Source: Euryarchaeota archaeon UBA242
Lineage (GTDB): Archaea > Thermoplasmatota > Poseidoniia > Poseidoniales > Poseidoniaceae
DNA: 18,012 bases
Assembly: GCA_002499015.1 (NCBI GenBank)
Contig: DAJY01000106.1
Span: 4,380-22,391 of the forward strand
Direction: 5' to 3'
In this document: positions 1-7,358 of the stretch, in pieces
Position numbering within the stretch: position 1 is the stretch's first letter
Layout of the letters: the number at the start of each line of letters is the position of its first letter
Made by a program: the position numbers and the translations under genes
Notes under the pieces: model-generated
Databases searched by the model: none
What the model saw: only the letters and a program-made list of their open reading frames with translations
Told to the model about the DNA's origin: nothing

Positions 1-2751
1 GCGACTACCAGCAATAATTTTTTCACACGAAGTATGGACATCGGAACTTGGAATCAACCGATGGCAGATCATGAAATTACACTTACTACCTCTTGGGACC
101 TATTACAAAATTATACTACCGTAGATGGAGTACAATATTTTAGATTAAGTTTTGAGGGCCATGGATGGCAACAGAGAGTCGGCAATGTCCTCAATTCATG
201 GGAATTAGGAGATGGCGTGATGGTGACCGAGGAGAATACTGAAGGCGAATCAACAAACATGTCTTTTGTATTAGATTCAATTTGGAAAAATGAAACCATT
301 ACAGCTGGATTGTTAACCTCTCAAGTGATTGATGCAAGGGGTTGGGGATATCTGGTGATAACAACCGAAGAGGATGACACAATAACTCAAATTATTGCTA
401 ATGTTAGTGATGCTTGGATTAACCACAGTATGATAGACGGAATAAATTCAGAAAGAATCCGCTTAGAAGCAGGAGGTTCAATGCAAGTTGACTCAACCAA
501 TGAATCATCTTCCCTAATCGATATAGATGCGGAACTCAGTGTATTTTTGTTTGAAACATGGGATCAAAACGGAGTTAGAAAACTTAGCCATAATCAAATT
601 GAAGCATTGGGAGACTTCATTATTATTGATGATGGATTTAGAATGGATATCTCTCTTGATGGTCTGGAAATACTTGAAAGATGGGAAGATGGAAATCGCA
701 CTCAACACAGAGAAAATCTCCGTGGACATGGAACATTTGGTGCAGAAGATGAAGATGAAAACGCTACAATGGTCATCAATGGAACTATTTTCAATTTGGA
801 AACAGATATTGTTGACGGACAAACCGTAACCGATGATATCCACATTGATGGAACACTTTCCGGTGATGTACAGGGAACTTTCGGCATAGTCAAGGGTATT
901 GAGATTTCAGGGATGGAGAGTAATTACTCCGGTGATGAATTCGAAGTTAATGTAATTCACGAAGAATCTTGGTTCAATATTACTGGAATCAATGGTGGTA
1001 ATTTCTTTGATGGAGCTGGTGCTGGTGCATATAACAATAACACTTGGGATTATCAAAGTGTCAACAGCCATTGGGATAACAGAACAGTTCGAATCGTTTG
1101 GGAAGAAACAGGCCCAGATGCTAGCAGTGGGGATGAAAGGCCACAACGTTCTCCACTTCAAAATAATCTAACTCAACCGGAAATGGAACAAGCTCTTGGT
1201 AATATCACGGTTGGAAGAGAAACTGGCTTAGTGCCAATTCCAATGATGATTGGCGATAATGTCAGATTGAACGGACAAGATGGCATAGTTCTAGAAATAG
1301 TCGCTAATTCTGTTGGAAATGATCCAAGAGATAATCACAATTTCCATGTTGTAGAATGGACCGGGTTTTATGGTGATTCAGAAGAATCAGGTACTGCTTT
1401 TGGTTCAATTATTGATGAAGGGCCATTAAGAGGGTTAGTCTCAAGTGTCACTAGAAGTTTTGAACTTGATTATGGTAGTGAAAACGAGTCAGCATTCCTC
1501 AATGAAACCCAATATATTGACAGAGTATTATCGCCTTCAATTGTCACATCTGAAGAAAATACTGACCCTGTGTTAGTTAGTTTGACCTTGGAAGAAGGAT
1601 TGGTAGTAGGTGAAGGGGCTTCTGTAGCACATCTTGTTGTACATGCTACCGATGATGAATGGAATATTGATTCCGTAACAGTTGACTTGACAGTTTTAGG
1701 TGGTTCGATTGTAACATTAAATGACAAAGGATTGTCAGGAGATAATGCGATTGGTGATGATAGATATACAACTCAATTGATGGTTCCTGGTTTGGAAGTT
1801 GGAAACTTCACTCTCAATGTCACAATAACTGATTTCTTCGGAGCAATAACACAAGGGACGGGAATTATTGAAGTCATTAATGATGCACCACGTCTTACTT
1901 CAGTTGAATTTGTTCCACATATTGCTAAGCGAGGTGATTTGATTATTGTTAATGCCAAAGCATTTGATGGTCATGATGTTGAATCAGTACAAATTGATAT
2001 GCGGATCTTCGGTGGACAATTAATTGATTTATTATTGCTTGATGGTGGTGTCTGGGCAGGAAATTTCACTCTACCAAATGGAATGACTCCGGGCTCACAT
2101 GATATTCCATTCATTGTTACAGATTCTATCGGTGGTAAGCAAGTTTTACGTCATTGGATCAGTATTGACAATGGCGCCCAGCCCGATGCTGCAACGCCAT
2201 ACCGCCTCCCTGATGGAGAACACATCTCAACTACAATTTCAGTACTCAATACACCTCCGCAAATAGTCGTAGAAGAACTTAAAATCATACGAGGCGGTGG
2301 TACTACAACTGCACTACTGGAGGCTGAAGTTAGCGATGCAGATGGTGTGATGCTAGTCCGTGCAAGATTAGGAGTATTCAACCCAATAACTCAAAATGAA
2401 GATTGGTCTAAACTCTATGACGATGGCTCCAATGGAGATAAAGTTGCAGGAGATGGGATTTATTCTCTTCAATTATCAATTCGTAGTGGAATACCGGATG
2501 GAACTCATACTCTATTCTTGCAAGCGTCTGATATTTACGGTGAAGCAACTGGAGAAGTACCAATTGTTGTAACTTTAGAACAAAAATCCGAAGAGATTAG
2601 TGATGGAGGGGGGATATCATCTTCATCGTTGGTAATGGCACTCGGAATTATTGCAATAGTCGGTGCAATTATTGTAATGTTTGTAATGAGGAAACAAGGC
2701 GGAGAAGATGATAAATCCAATCCCGATAGCGACCGCTTTGGTTTCGAATGA
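1..2751 (+). CDS. Large cell-surface protein with Ig-like modules and C-terminal membrane anchor (5' end outside window)
   Basis: The frame is open from base 1, so the protein starts upstream and only its last ~916 codons are here; the ATG at 34 has no special claim to be the start. The N-terminal half is beta-rich, with diverged repeats built around Trp-Asx...DG(I/V) (for example near 100-150, 415-470 and 970-1010). Three Ig/cadherin-like modules follow at about 1555-1890, 1891-2190 and 2255-2575; the third carries a DDGSNGDKVAGDGIYS segment typical of archaeal and bacterial surface-protein modules. A single hydrophobic helix at about 2629-2691 is followed by a basic/acidic cytoplasmic tail, giving an outside-facing type I topology. 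About twenty N-x-S/T sequons and no cysteine fit a heavily N-glycosylated envelope protein. I infer a surface or adhesion/degradation-associated role; no catalytic domain is recognisable. Confidence 0.8.
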   Translation, partial: ATTSNNFFTRSMDIGTWNQPMADHEITLTTSWDLLQNYTTVDGVQYFRLSFEGHGWQQRVGNVLNSWELGDGVMVTEENTEGESTNMSFVLDSIWKNETITAGLLTSQVIDARGWGYLVITTEEDDTITQIIANVSDAWINHSMIDGINSERIRLEAGGSMQVDSTNESSSLIDIDAELSVFLFETWDQNGVRKLSHNQIEALGDFIIIDDGFRMDISLDGLEILERWEDGNRTQHRENLRGHGTFGAEDEDENATMVINGTIFNLETDIVDGQTVTDDIHIDGTLSGDVQGTFGIVKGIEISGMESNYSGDEFEVNVIHEESWFNITGINGGNFFDGAGAGAYNNNTWDYQSVNSHWDNRTVRIVWEETGPDASSGDERPQRSPLQNNLTQPEMEQALGNITVGRETGLVPIPMMIGDNVRLNGQDGIVLEIVANSVGNDPRDNHNFHVVEWTGFYGDSEESGTAFGSIIDEGPLRGLVSSVTRSFELDYGSENESAFLNETQYIDRVLSPSIVTSEENTDPVLVSLTLEEGLVVGEGASVAHLVVHATDDEWNIDSVTVDLTVLGGSIVTLNDKGLSGDNAIGDDRYTTQLMVPGLEVGNFTLNVTITDFFGAITQGTGIIEVINDAPRLTSVEFVPHIAKRGDLIIVNAKAFDGHDVESVQIDMRIFGGQLIDLLLLDGGVWAGNFTLPNGMTPGSHDIPFIVTDSIGGKQVLRHWISIDNGAQPDAATPYRLPDGEHISTTISVLNTPPQIVVEELKIIRGGGTTTALLEAEVSDADGVMLVRARLGVFNPITQNEDWSKLYDDGSNGDKVAGDGIYSLQLSIRSGIPDGTHTLFLQASDIYGEATGEVPIVVTLEQKSEEISDGGGISSSSLVMALGIIAIVGAIIVMFVMRKQGGEDDKSNPDSDRFGFE

Positions 2752-2790
2752 ATCTTCTCAGGATTTAGCAAAGAGTCAGGCCGGTAACAG

Positions 2791-2796
2791 TTTATA
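2791..2796 (+). promoter_or_regulatory. TATA box of the tRNA-Gly gene
   Basis: TTTATA lies 28 bp before the first tRNA base, the expected distance for an archaeal TATA element given initiation just upstream of the mature 5' end. The surrounding sequence is otherwise mixed in composition. Confidence 0.5.
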
Positions 2797-2823
2797 CCCC
2801 TGTCCAATCGGTCAACTACTACT

Positions 2824-2895
2824 GCGAGCGTAGTGTAGTGGTTATCACCGAGCGTTGCCAACGCTTGAACCCGGGTTCGAGTCCCGGCGCTCGCA
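2824..2895 (+). tRNA. tRNA-Gly (anticodon GCC)
   Basis: A complete 72-nt cloverleaf can be folded. The acceptor stem GCGAGCG (2824-2830) pairs with CGCTCGC (2888-2894), with discriminator A at 2895. The anticodon stem GAGCG/CGCTT closes the loop TTGCCAA, placing GCC at positions 34-36. The T arm is CCGGG-TTCGAGT-CCCGG. CCA is not encoded (TTC follows), so it must be added after transcription, and there is no intron. It reads GGC/GGT glycine codons. Confidence 0.96.
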
Positions 2896-2906
2896 TTCTA
2901 ACAAGA

Positions 2907-3275
2907 TTATAGGGTTTCAGTGCGCTGAATAACGATTAAATGCAGTACCGTTGTGAGTACTGGAAAAGCCGTCATCCAAGCAATAGAAATCGCCATTCCA
3001 GCATAAGCCCAACCCAAACCAATATTGAGTGGGATTGCAATTACAAGGCCAATTTTTAATGCAACTATTTTTGTTTGTAAATTATTTATTTGCCCGAACA
3101 AGATAATCGTTGGTCCAACAGCAATGAGCTGAATAGTTATTACAATTGCAACTATTTTGAATAAGGTCATATAACCATTTGCTGCTAGCAATATGTGGAT
3201 CAGAAATAGAGTTGTGAACAGTGAAGCAGAAAGCAATATTCCGCGCCAGTATCCACCCTTACTAAGCCACTCCAT
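2907..3275 (-). CDS. Small four-helix membrane protein, unknown function
   Basis: The protein is about 122 residues and mostly hydrophobic, with four predicted membrane segments joined by short loops and almost no charge outside the ends; it closes with a short polar tail (RTETL). I recognise no family and no catalytic motif. I chose the ATG at 3275 because a TATA-like CCTATATTTT on this strand (3300-3309) lies 25-30 bp upstream, which would give a leaderless or near-leaderless mRNA; a TTG at 3296 would add 7 residues. The gene ends 11 bp from the tRNA-Gly 3' end, convergent with it, and is divergent from the phosphatase gene. Its length, clean frame and promoter position argue that it is real, but it could be lineage-specific. 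Confidence 0.6.
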   Translation of the reverse strand: MEWLSKGGYWRGILLSASLFTTLFLIHILLAANGYMTLFKIVAIVITIQLIAVGPTIILFGQINNLQTKIVALKIGLVIAIPLNIGLGWAYAGMAISIAWMTAFPVLTTVLHLIVIQRTETL

Positions 3276-3296
3276 GCCAATGCCAATAGTTCTCAA

Positions 3297-3309
3297 CCTA
3301 AAATATAGG
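3297..3309. promoter_or_regulatory. Shared, nearly symmetric TATA-like element of a divergent gene pair
   Basis: CCTAAAATATAGG is almost a palindrome and reads as a TATA-like element on both strands. On the minus strand it sits 25-30 bp before the ATG at 3275. On the plus strand it would place initiation near 3328, about 18 nt before the ATG at 3346. It may therefore serve both genes. Confidence 0.4.
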
Positions 3310-3345
3310 CGAGAACTTCATATGTAGTCAATTCATAGATAAGTT

Positions 3346-3708
3346 ATGCGTCTATTATTCGTATGTGTCGGCAACTCATGCCGTTCTCAGATGGCACAAG
3401 GATTAGCCCGTTCAATGGGGCATACTGCAGACTCTGCAGGAACTCATCCGAACTCGGCAACAATTGCTCCCTATGCCCAAAAATATCTTCATTCAAGAGG
3501 TATTAATACAGATGGAATGGTGCCAAAATCAGTTGATGATTTCTCTGCTGAAAATTATGATATGGTTATTTCAATGGGTTGTGGAGTTAATTGCCCTGCA
3601 ATGAAAATTGATGAGGATTGGGGATTAGATGACCCATTCGGTCAAGAATACGGAGTCTACAAAACAACAGGCGAAGAAATAGAACGTAGATTGAAGTTAT
3701 TAGAATAA
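3346..3708 (+). CDS. Low-molecular-weight protein tyrosine phosphatase / ArsC-type arsenate reductase family protein
   Basis: This is a 120-residue protein with the family's P-loop near the N terminus, CVGNSCRS: nucleophile C7, a second Cys at C12, and R13 completing C-x5-R. The C-terminal acid motif is DDP (D95-D96-P97) in a WGLDDPFG context. Two further cysteines at C79 and C83 (GCGVNCP) lie where thioredoxin-coupled arsenate reductases carry their redox relay pair, so arsenate reduction is as plausible as phosphotyrosine hydrolysis. The length is slightly short for the family (130-150). There is no arsenic transporter or ArsR gene nearby, so context does not settle the substrate. The ATG at 3346 starts directly at the conserved MRLLFVC strand. 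The protein is cytosolic. Confidence 0.85.
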   Translation: MRLLFVCVGNSCRSQMAQGLARSMGHTADSAGTHPNSATIAPYAQKYLHSRGINTDGMVPKSVDDFSAENYDMVISMGCGVNCPAMKIDEDWGLDDPFGQEYGVYKTTGEEIERRLKLLE

Positions 3709-3725
3709 TAGTTTTTGGCACTATT
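3707..3725. other. Hairpin overlapping the stop codon of the LMW-phosphatase gene
   Basis: AATAGT (3707-3712) and ACTATT (3720-3725) form a 6-bp perfect stem with a 7-nt T-rich loop. The 5' arm starts on the stop codon (3706-3708), and pyrimidine-rich sequence follows. It could be a terminator or mRNA 3' end signal; alone it is weak. Confidence 0.3.
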
Positions 3726-3769
3726 TCTCACCGCACAGGTTGAAGTATTACTCGCATCACGATTGGCCT

Positions 3770-4786
3770 ATGGCAGAATCACCAATCACCACACATGACC
3801 CCAAGAATGAAGGACAAGGGCAAGGTCCAGTACAAGCATCTCCACAACAGAATAAGGAAATGGAGAAGAATTTTGCTCAAATGAAGCGTAAAATGTCGAT
3901 GGAAGAGATCGGATTGAAGATTAAACACAAGATTATGGTATTATCTGGTAAAGGTGGAGTTGGCAAATCAACTGTTTCCACAGGATTAGCGCTATCTCTT
4001 GCTCAACAAGGTCTCAAAGTTGGTATTTTGGACATCGATATCACTGGTCCAAACGTTCCAAAAATGATGGGTTTAGACGGTCATAAACTTCATGTCGAAG
4101 GAGGTAGAATCCATCCTGCTAAAGGGCATCTCGGTGTCAAGGTAATTTCGATGGCATTCCTATTAGACGACCCCGATACACCTGTTGTTTGGCGTGGACC
4201 GATCAAGTTAGGTGCAATTCAGCAATTCATCGGTGACGTTGAATGGGGTAATTTGGATTACCTGATAATCGATTTCCCACCAGGAACTTCTGATGAACCT
4301 TTGACCGTCTCACAATCACTTCCAAATATTGACGGGATGGTAATAGTCACAACTCCACAAGCGGTTGCTTTGTTGGATAGCAGAAAATCTATCACCTTCG
4401 CAGCATCACTCAAAGTACCTGTTCTCGGAGTAGTTGAAAATATGTCAGGATATACAATCAATGGTGTAACCGCAGCAAATACCTCGGTTGAAATCGCTGG
4501 ACCTGGTGGTAAAACGATTAAATCAACATCTGACGAAAATGGAAACTTTTCAGTAACTCTTGATATTTTCAAAAAGGGAGGAGGAAAGTCAACTGCTGAA
4601 GACTTCGGCGTTCCGTTCTTGGGAGCGTTACCATTCGATCCAGGATTCGTCCGTGGCGGAGATGATGGCGTTCACAAAATAGTTAGCGACCCAGAAGGAG
4701 CTAGTAGTATCGCATTCTCCGCAATAGTCAAAGCGGTTCAAGCACAAATTTCGGATAAGCCTTCTTCTTCTTTGGAGATAATTTGA
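3770..4786 (+). CDS. mrp: Mrp/NBP35-family P-loop ATPase, cysteine-free, with a beta-rich insert
   Basis: The 338-residue protein belongs to the Mrp/NBP35/ApbC branch of the SIMIBI NTPases, which carry and deliver iron-sulfur clusters. Numbered from this ATG: deviant Walker A SGKGGVGKST at 59-68, switch I DIDITGPN at 88-95, Walker B/switch II DFPPGTSDEP at 168-177, and the family's GVPFLGALPFDP and GGDDG near the C terminus. After VENMSGY, where relatives have CPxC, residues 228-269 instead form a polar beta-like stretch (NTSVEIAGPGGK...DENGNFSV). There is no cysteine anywhere in the protein. A TTG at 3740 would add 10 residues; I prefer the ATG at 3770 because a weak TATA-like GTATTAC lies about 25 bp upstream. 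The N-terminal ~50 residues are polar and probably disordered. The DUF971 gene follows after 9 bp, so the two are likely co-transcribed. Confidence 0.9.
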   Translation: MAESPITTHDPKNEGQGQGPVQASPQQNKEMEKNFAQMKRKMSMEEIGLKIKHKIMVLSGKGGVGKSTVSTGLALSLAQQGLKVGILDIDITGPNVPKMMGLDGHKLHVEGGRIHPAKGHLGVKVISMAFLLDDPDTPVVWRGPIKLGAIQQFIGDVEWGNLDYLIIDFPPGTSDEPLTVSQSLPNIDGMVIVTTPQAVALLDSRKSITFAASLKVPVLGVVENMSGYTINGVTAANTSVEIAGPGGKTIKSTSDENGNFSVTLDIFKKGGGKSTAEDFGVPFLGALPFDPGFVRGGDDGVHKIVSDPEGASSIAFSAIVKAVQAQISDKPSSSLEII

Positions 4787-4795
4787 GGGACTATT

Positions 4796-5149
4796 ATGGA
4801 GCAACAGATGCCAAAGTTAGTACGAATTGAAAGACGTGAATCTGATCTTCATTTGACTTATGACGACGAGCAAGAGTTAACGGTCTCATATCATGATTTA
4901 CGCCATGCATGCCCCTGTGCTCATTGTTCACCGCTAAGAAATGAAGACGAAACAAGCCTAAAACTGCGTAGCCAAGTAGAATCGTTTAAATTGCACAAAC
5001 CAAGTGTCAATCCCGTTGGACATTATGCTCTTAATTTCATATGGGAAAACGGCTGTTCAAATGGAATATTTAGATTTGAGAGGATTTGGGACTTAGCAAA
5101 TCGGCGTGACCCAGATGGTGGCAAACCATACGTGCATGGCGCGTGGTGA
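4796..5149 (+). CDS. DUF971 (GBBH-like N-terminal) domain protein
   Basis: This is a 117-residue single-domain protein with the DUF971 hallmarks: a strand-rich N terminus, then HDLRHACPCAHC (C39, C41, C44), then VGHYALNFIWENGCSNGIF (C87) and a closing FERIWDL. The same domain is the C-terminal part of plant HCF101 (MIP18-like domain, Mrp ATPase, DUF971) and the N-terminal part of gamma-butyrobetaine hydroxylase, where the cysteines and a histidine can bind metal. It lies 9 bp behind the Mrp-type ATPase gene, so this looks like a split version of the HCF101 arrangement. I infer a role with the ATPase in cluster or metal handling. The start at 4796 is the first ATG; a second ATG lies at 4808. 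Confidence 0.88.
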   Translation: MEQQMPKLVRIERRESDLHLTYDDEQELTVSYHDLRHACPCAHCSPLRNEDETSLKLRSQVESFKLHKPSVNPVGHYALNFIWENGCSNGIFRFERIWDLANRRDPDGGKPYVHGAW

Positions 5150-5216
5150 GTCACAATTTTCTCTTTGCAATTACCCTAAATTACAATTTTGTCATCAATC
5201 ATTTGATTATCTAAAA

Positions 5217-5235
5217 CCAACCCCATAGGGGTTGG
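5217..5235 (+). promoter_or_regulatory. Perfect 8-bp inverted repeat abutting the Shine-Dalgarno of the PAP2 fusion gene
   Basis: CCAACCCC-ATA-GGGGTTGG is a perfect inverted repeat with a 3-nt loop. Its 3' arm ends on the first G of the GGAGGT Shine-Dalgarno (5235-5240), 5 nt before the ATG at 5246. It is GC-rich in an AT-rich intergenic region of about 96 bp. It could be an operator for a dimeric repressor or an RNA hairpin affecting ribosome access; the sequence does not decide between them. Confidence 0.55.
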
Positions 5236-5245
5236 AGGTTAAGCA

Positions 5246-7315
5246 ATGGGAGGGGTTTATTTGAGTTGGTTGGTTAGTGCGTTAGCGCTAGGAATCATAC
5301 TTTTACCTGTTTTTAAACCACCTTGGTTTACTATCACAATACCAACATTTGTAGACTTTATTCGCAGATATTGGATTCATATAGCAATCGTTTTTATGAT
5401 TTATAACGCTAAAGATTTCCTTGATCAAGTAGATCGGATTCTAATGGCTTCAGCTGGACTGGACATGACTCCATGGATTTATGCCATTGAAGGAAATATG
5501 GTGCTATGGGTGCAGCAAACATTTGAAAACGATGCATTAACTATATTTTTAACTCATTATTATGTTGCAGGATTCATGTTTATTTGTTATGTTTCAATCT
5601 TTTATTTTGCTTATTTTGATGATAGGTGGATGGCGGATAGAGTCACACTTTCTATCGCTTGGGTATACTTGCTAGCAGTTCCGTTTTATCTTTTCTTCAA
5701 TGTTAGAGTAACAGGTGACACAATTCCTGAAATGGAAACATTGGCATATTCATTAACTCCGGAAATTAACGATTGGTTTAGAAGAATAGACCCATTTTCT
5801 AATGCAATGCCAAGTTTGCACATTGGCGTACCATTTGCTGTGTGGTTGTGCATTACTAGATTTGATGAAGATAAACGGTGGAATCGTTATCGCCATCTTG
5901 TTTTGTCATATGTTTTGCTAACTTCATTTGCAATTATCTATCTCGGAATCCATTGGTTCCTAGATATCATCGGTGGAATGCTTGTTGCAGTTGCAGCAGT
6001 AGGTTTGGCAGAAAGAACAGCAGGCCCATGGTGGAAGGTTTTTGATGAGAGAACTATCAATTCCAGATTGGTTACTGTACTAACAAATCCTGGAAAAGCA
6101 TTGTCTATTGTCAATGGAAAAATAAAAACTACCATTCAGCAATATAGAAAACCAACCAGTAGGGAAACAGGGGTCCTTGCAATAGTCGTATTAATTTTGA
6201 TAACTTCAATAATCACTTGGGACTTAACCCACCAATCGTTGCCAGCAGGTGGAGTTGAGGCACCTCGAGGTGTTGAGGCAGTTGACGGTTGGATGGTAAC
6301 CATGGACGATAGAGTAGAAGGTGCATTATTGGTTGTTCATGATCTTTCAATAAATTCAGCATCTGCAATCGACGTAGTACAACCAATTATGAGATTAGAT
6401 TCTCCCTATGCGATTTCAGATACTTTACTGGTAATGTCTAATGATACTAGGTTGATGGTAGTAGATGTCACAACTCCTGAAATAATTACGCTGAGTATGT
6501 CAGTTGATTCTCCAGAACAACTCATCATCGCAAATACCCCTTCAGGTCCTGCAATAATCATTCTCAAGGATGGAGAGATTTCAGGTTTTAACATAGAAGG
6601 TGAACAATTATTCATGCCGACTCCTGAAATTCATAACATCACCATGATAAGAACTGCAGGTAGCGAGATTGCGTATGTCACAAGTGATGATCCAACAACA
6701 GTATACGTCGCTAGAATAGGGACGCTTGGTGCGCTTCAGATTGAAATTGATGCGCAAGCAGCACAAGAACAAGATCTAGTGCTTGAATCGTGGGGAACTC
6801 CAGTAAATATGAGCAATGCCAAAATAACAAACCTTGTATTCAATTATGATTATGTTGCAGCGACCGTCAATGTGACAGCAACCGAACGTCTTGTACTGTT
6901 TGATCGAGATAGTGGAACGCAGTGGTTAGCAAGTGACGCGAAATACTCGGTAAAAGACCCGAGTCTTGGGCATGGAATCTTGGCTTGGTCTGTTAAAGAC
7001 CATCTCAATCCGACTAATCCTCAACAAAAATATTTAGATGGTGAAATTTATTTCACCAATTTAGAAAGCAATATTACAGAAACATTGACTTCAGATGAAA
7101 TTGACCAATGGTCTCCACATGTTTTGGAAAACCATTTGGTATATTTTGAAATGGACGATGAAGGGACAGTAACAATTGAAATACATTCATGGCAACCCGA
7201 GTTGAAATTATATTCCAATATTGTAATGCAAGTGGGAACTTTGGCTGCAATATTGTTAGTATTCATTAACGCTTATCAACGTCAATTAGAGGTAAAAAGT
7301 GAAAAAACCCGGTAA
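5246..7315 (+). CDS. PAP2-superfamily membrane phosphatase/phosphotransferase fused to an extracytoplasmic beta-propeller-like domain
   Basis: The 689-residue protein has two parts. Residues 1-255 form a multi-helix membrane domain of the PAP2_3/AUR1 (inositol phosphoceramide synthase-like) type: MPSLH at 188-192 is the second phosphatase motif and YLGIHWFLDIIGG at 232-244 the third, with H236 as likely nucleophile and D240 as its partner. The Arg that precedes this motif in classical PAP2 enzymes is missing (I230), as in AUR1-like members. After a basic linker (260-307) and a helix at about 309-325, residues 335-655 are soluble and beta-repeat-like; a DQWSPHVLENHLVYF segment (620-634) resembles TolB/PD40-type blades. 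A last helix (about 657-677) and basic tail return to the cytoplasm. I infer a lipid head-group phosphatase or transferase with an outside sensor or binding domain. A strong Shine-Dalgarno GGAGGT at 5235-5240 fixes the ATG. Confidence 0.82.
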   Translation: MGGVYLSWLVSALALGIILLPVFKPPWFTITIPTFVDFIRRYWIHIAIVFMIYNAKDFLDQVDRILMASAGLDMTPWIYAIEGNMVLWVQQTFENDALTIFLTHYYVAGFMFICYVSIFYFAYFDDRWMADRVTLSIAWVYLLAVPFYLFFNVRVTGDTIPEMETLAYSLTPEINDWFRRIDPFSNAMPSLHIGVPFAVWLCITRFDEDKRWNRYRHLVLSYVLLTSFAIIYLGIHWFLDIIGGMLVAVAAVGLAERTAGPWWKVFDERTINSRLVTVLTNPGKALSIVNGKIKTTIQQYRKPTSRETGVLAIVVLILITSIITWDLTHQSLPAGGVEAPRGVEAVDGWMVTMDDRVEGALLVVHDLSINSASAIDVVQPIMRLDSPYAISDTLLVMSNDTRLMVVDVTTPEIITLSMSVDSPEQLIIANTPSGPAIIILKDGEISGFNIEGEQLFMPTPEIHNITMIRTAGSEIAYVTSDDPTTVYVARIGTLGALQIEIDAQAAQEQDLVLESWGTPVNMSNAKITNLVFNYDYVAATVNVTATERLVLFDRDSGTQWLASDAKYSVKDPSLGHGILAWSVKDHLNPTNPQQKYLDGEIYFTNLESNITETLTSDEIDQWSPHVLENHLVYFEMDDEGTVTIEIHSWQPELKLYSNIVMQVGTLAAILLVFINAYQRQLEVKSEKTR

Positions 7316-7331
7316 TATTAAAATTACAGGG
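7308..7331. terminator. Hairpin spanning the stop codon of the PAP2 fusion gene
   Basis: CCC-G-GTAAT / ATTAC-A-GGG forms a stem of 5+3 bp with one mismatch (7311 against 7328) and loop ATTAAA. The stop codon TAA (7313-7315) lies inside the 5' arm, and CTTTATTT follows, so it is terminator-like. Confidence 0.35.
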
Positions 7332-7358
7332 CTTTATTTAGTTGAAACTTTTTACCAC

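Noticed and set aside
514..843. 109-codon minus-strand and 100-codon plus-strand alternative frames inside the surface protein
   Set aside because: Shadows of a continuous 900-codon frame with coherent domain structure.
2535..2861. 108-codon minus-strand frame crossing the surface protein end and the tRNA
   Set aside because: It would overlap the tRNA-Gly gene and the anchored C terminus; no domain.
2824..2895. tRNA-Gly as an integration site for a mobile element
   Set aside because: I saw no repeat of the tRNA 3' end, no integrase and no compositional island nearby.
3346..3708. Part of an arsenic resistance operon
   Set aside because: No ArsR, ArsB/Acr3 or ArsA gene is adjacent; the neighbours are a small membrane protein and a Mrp-type ATPase.
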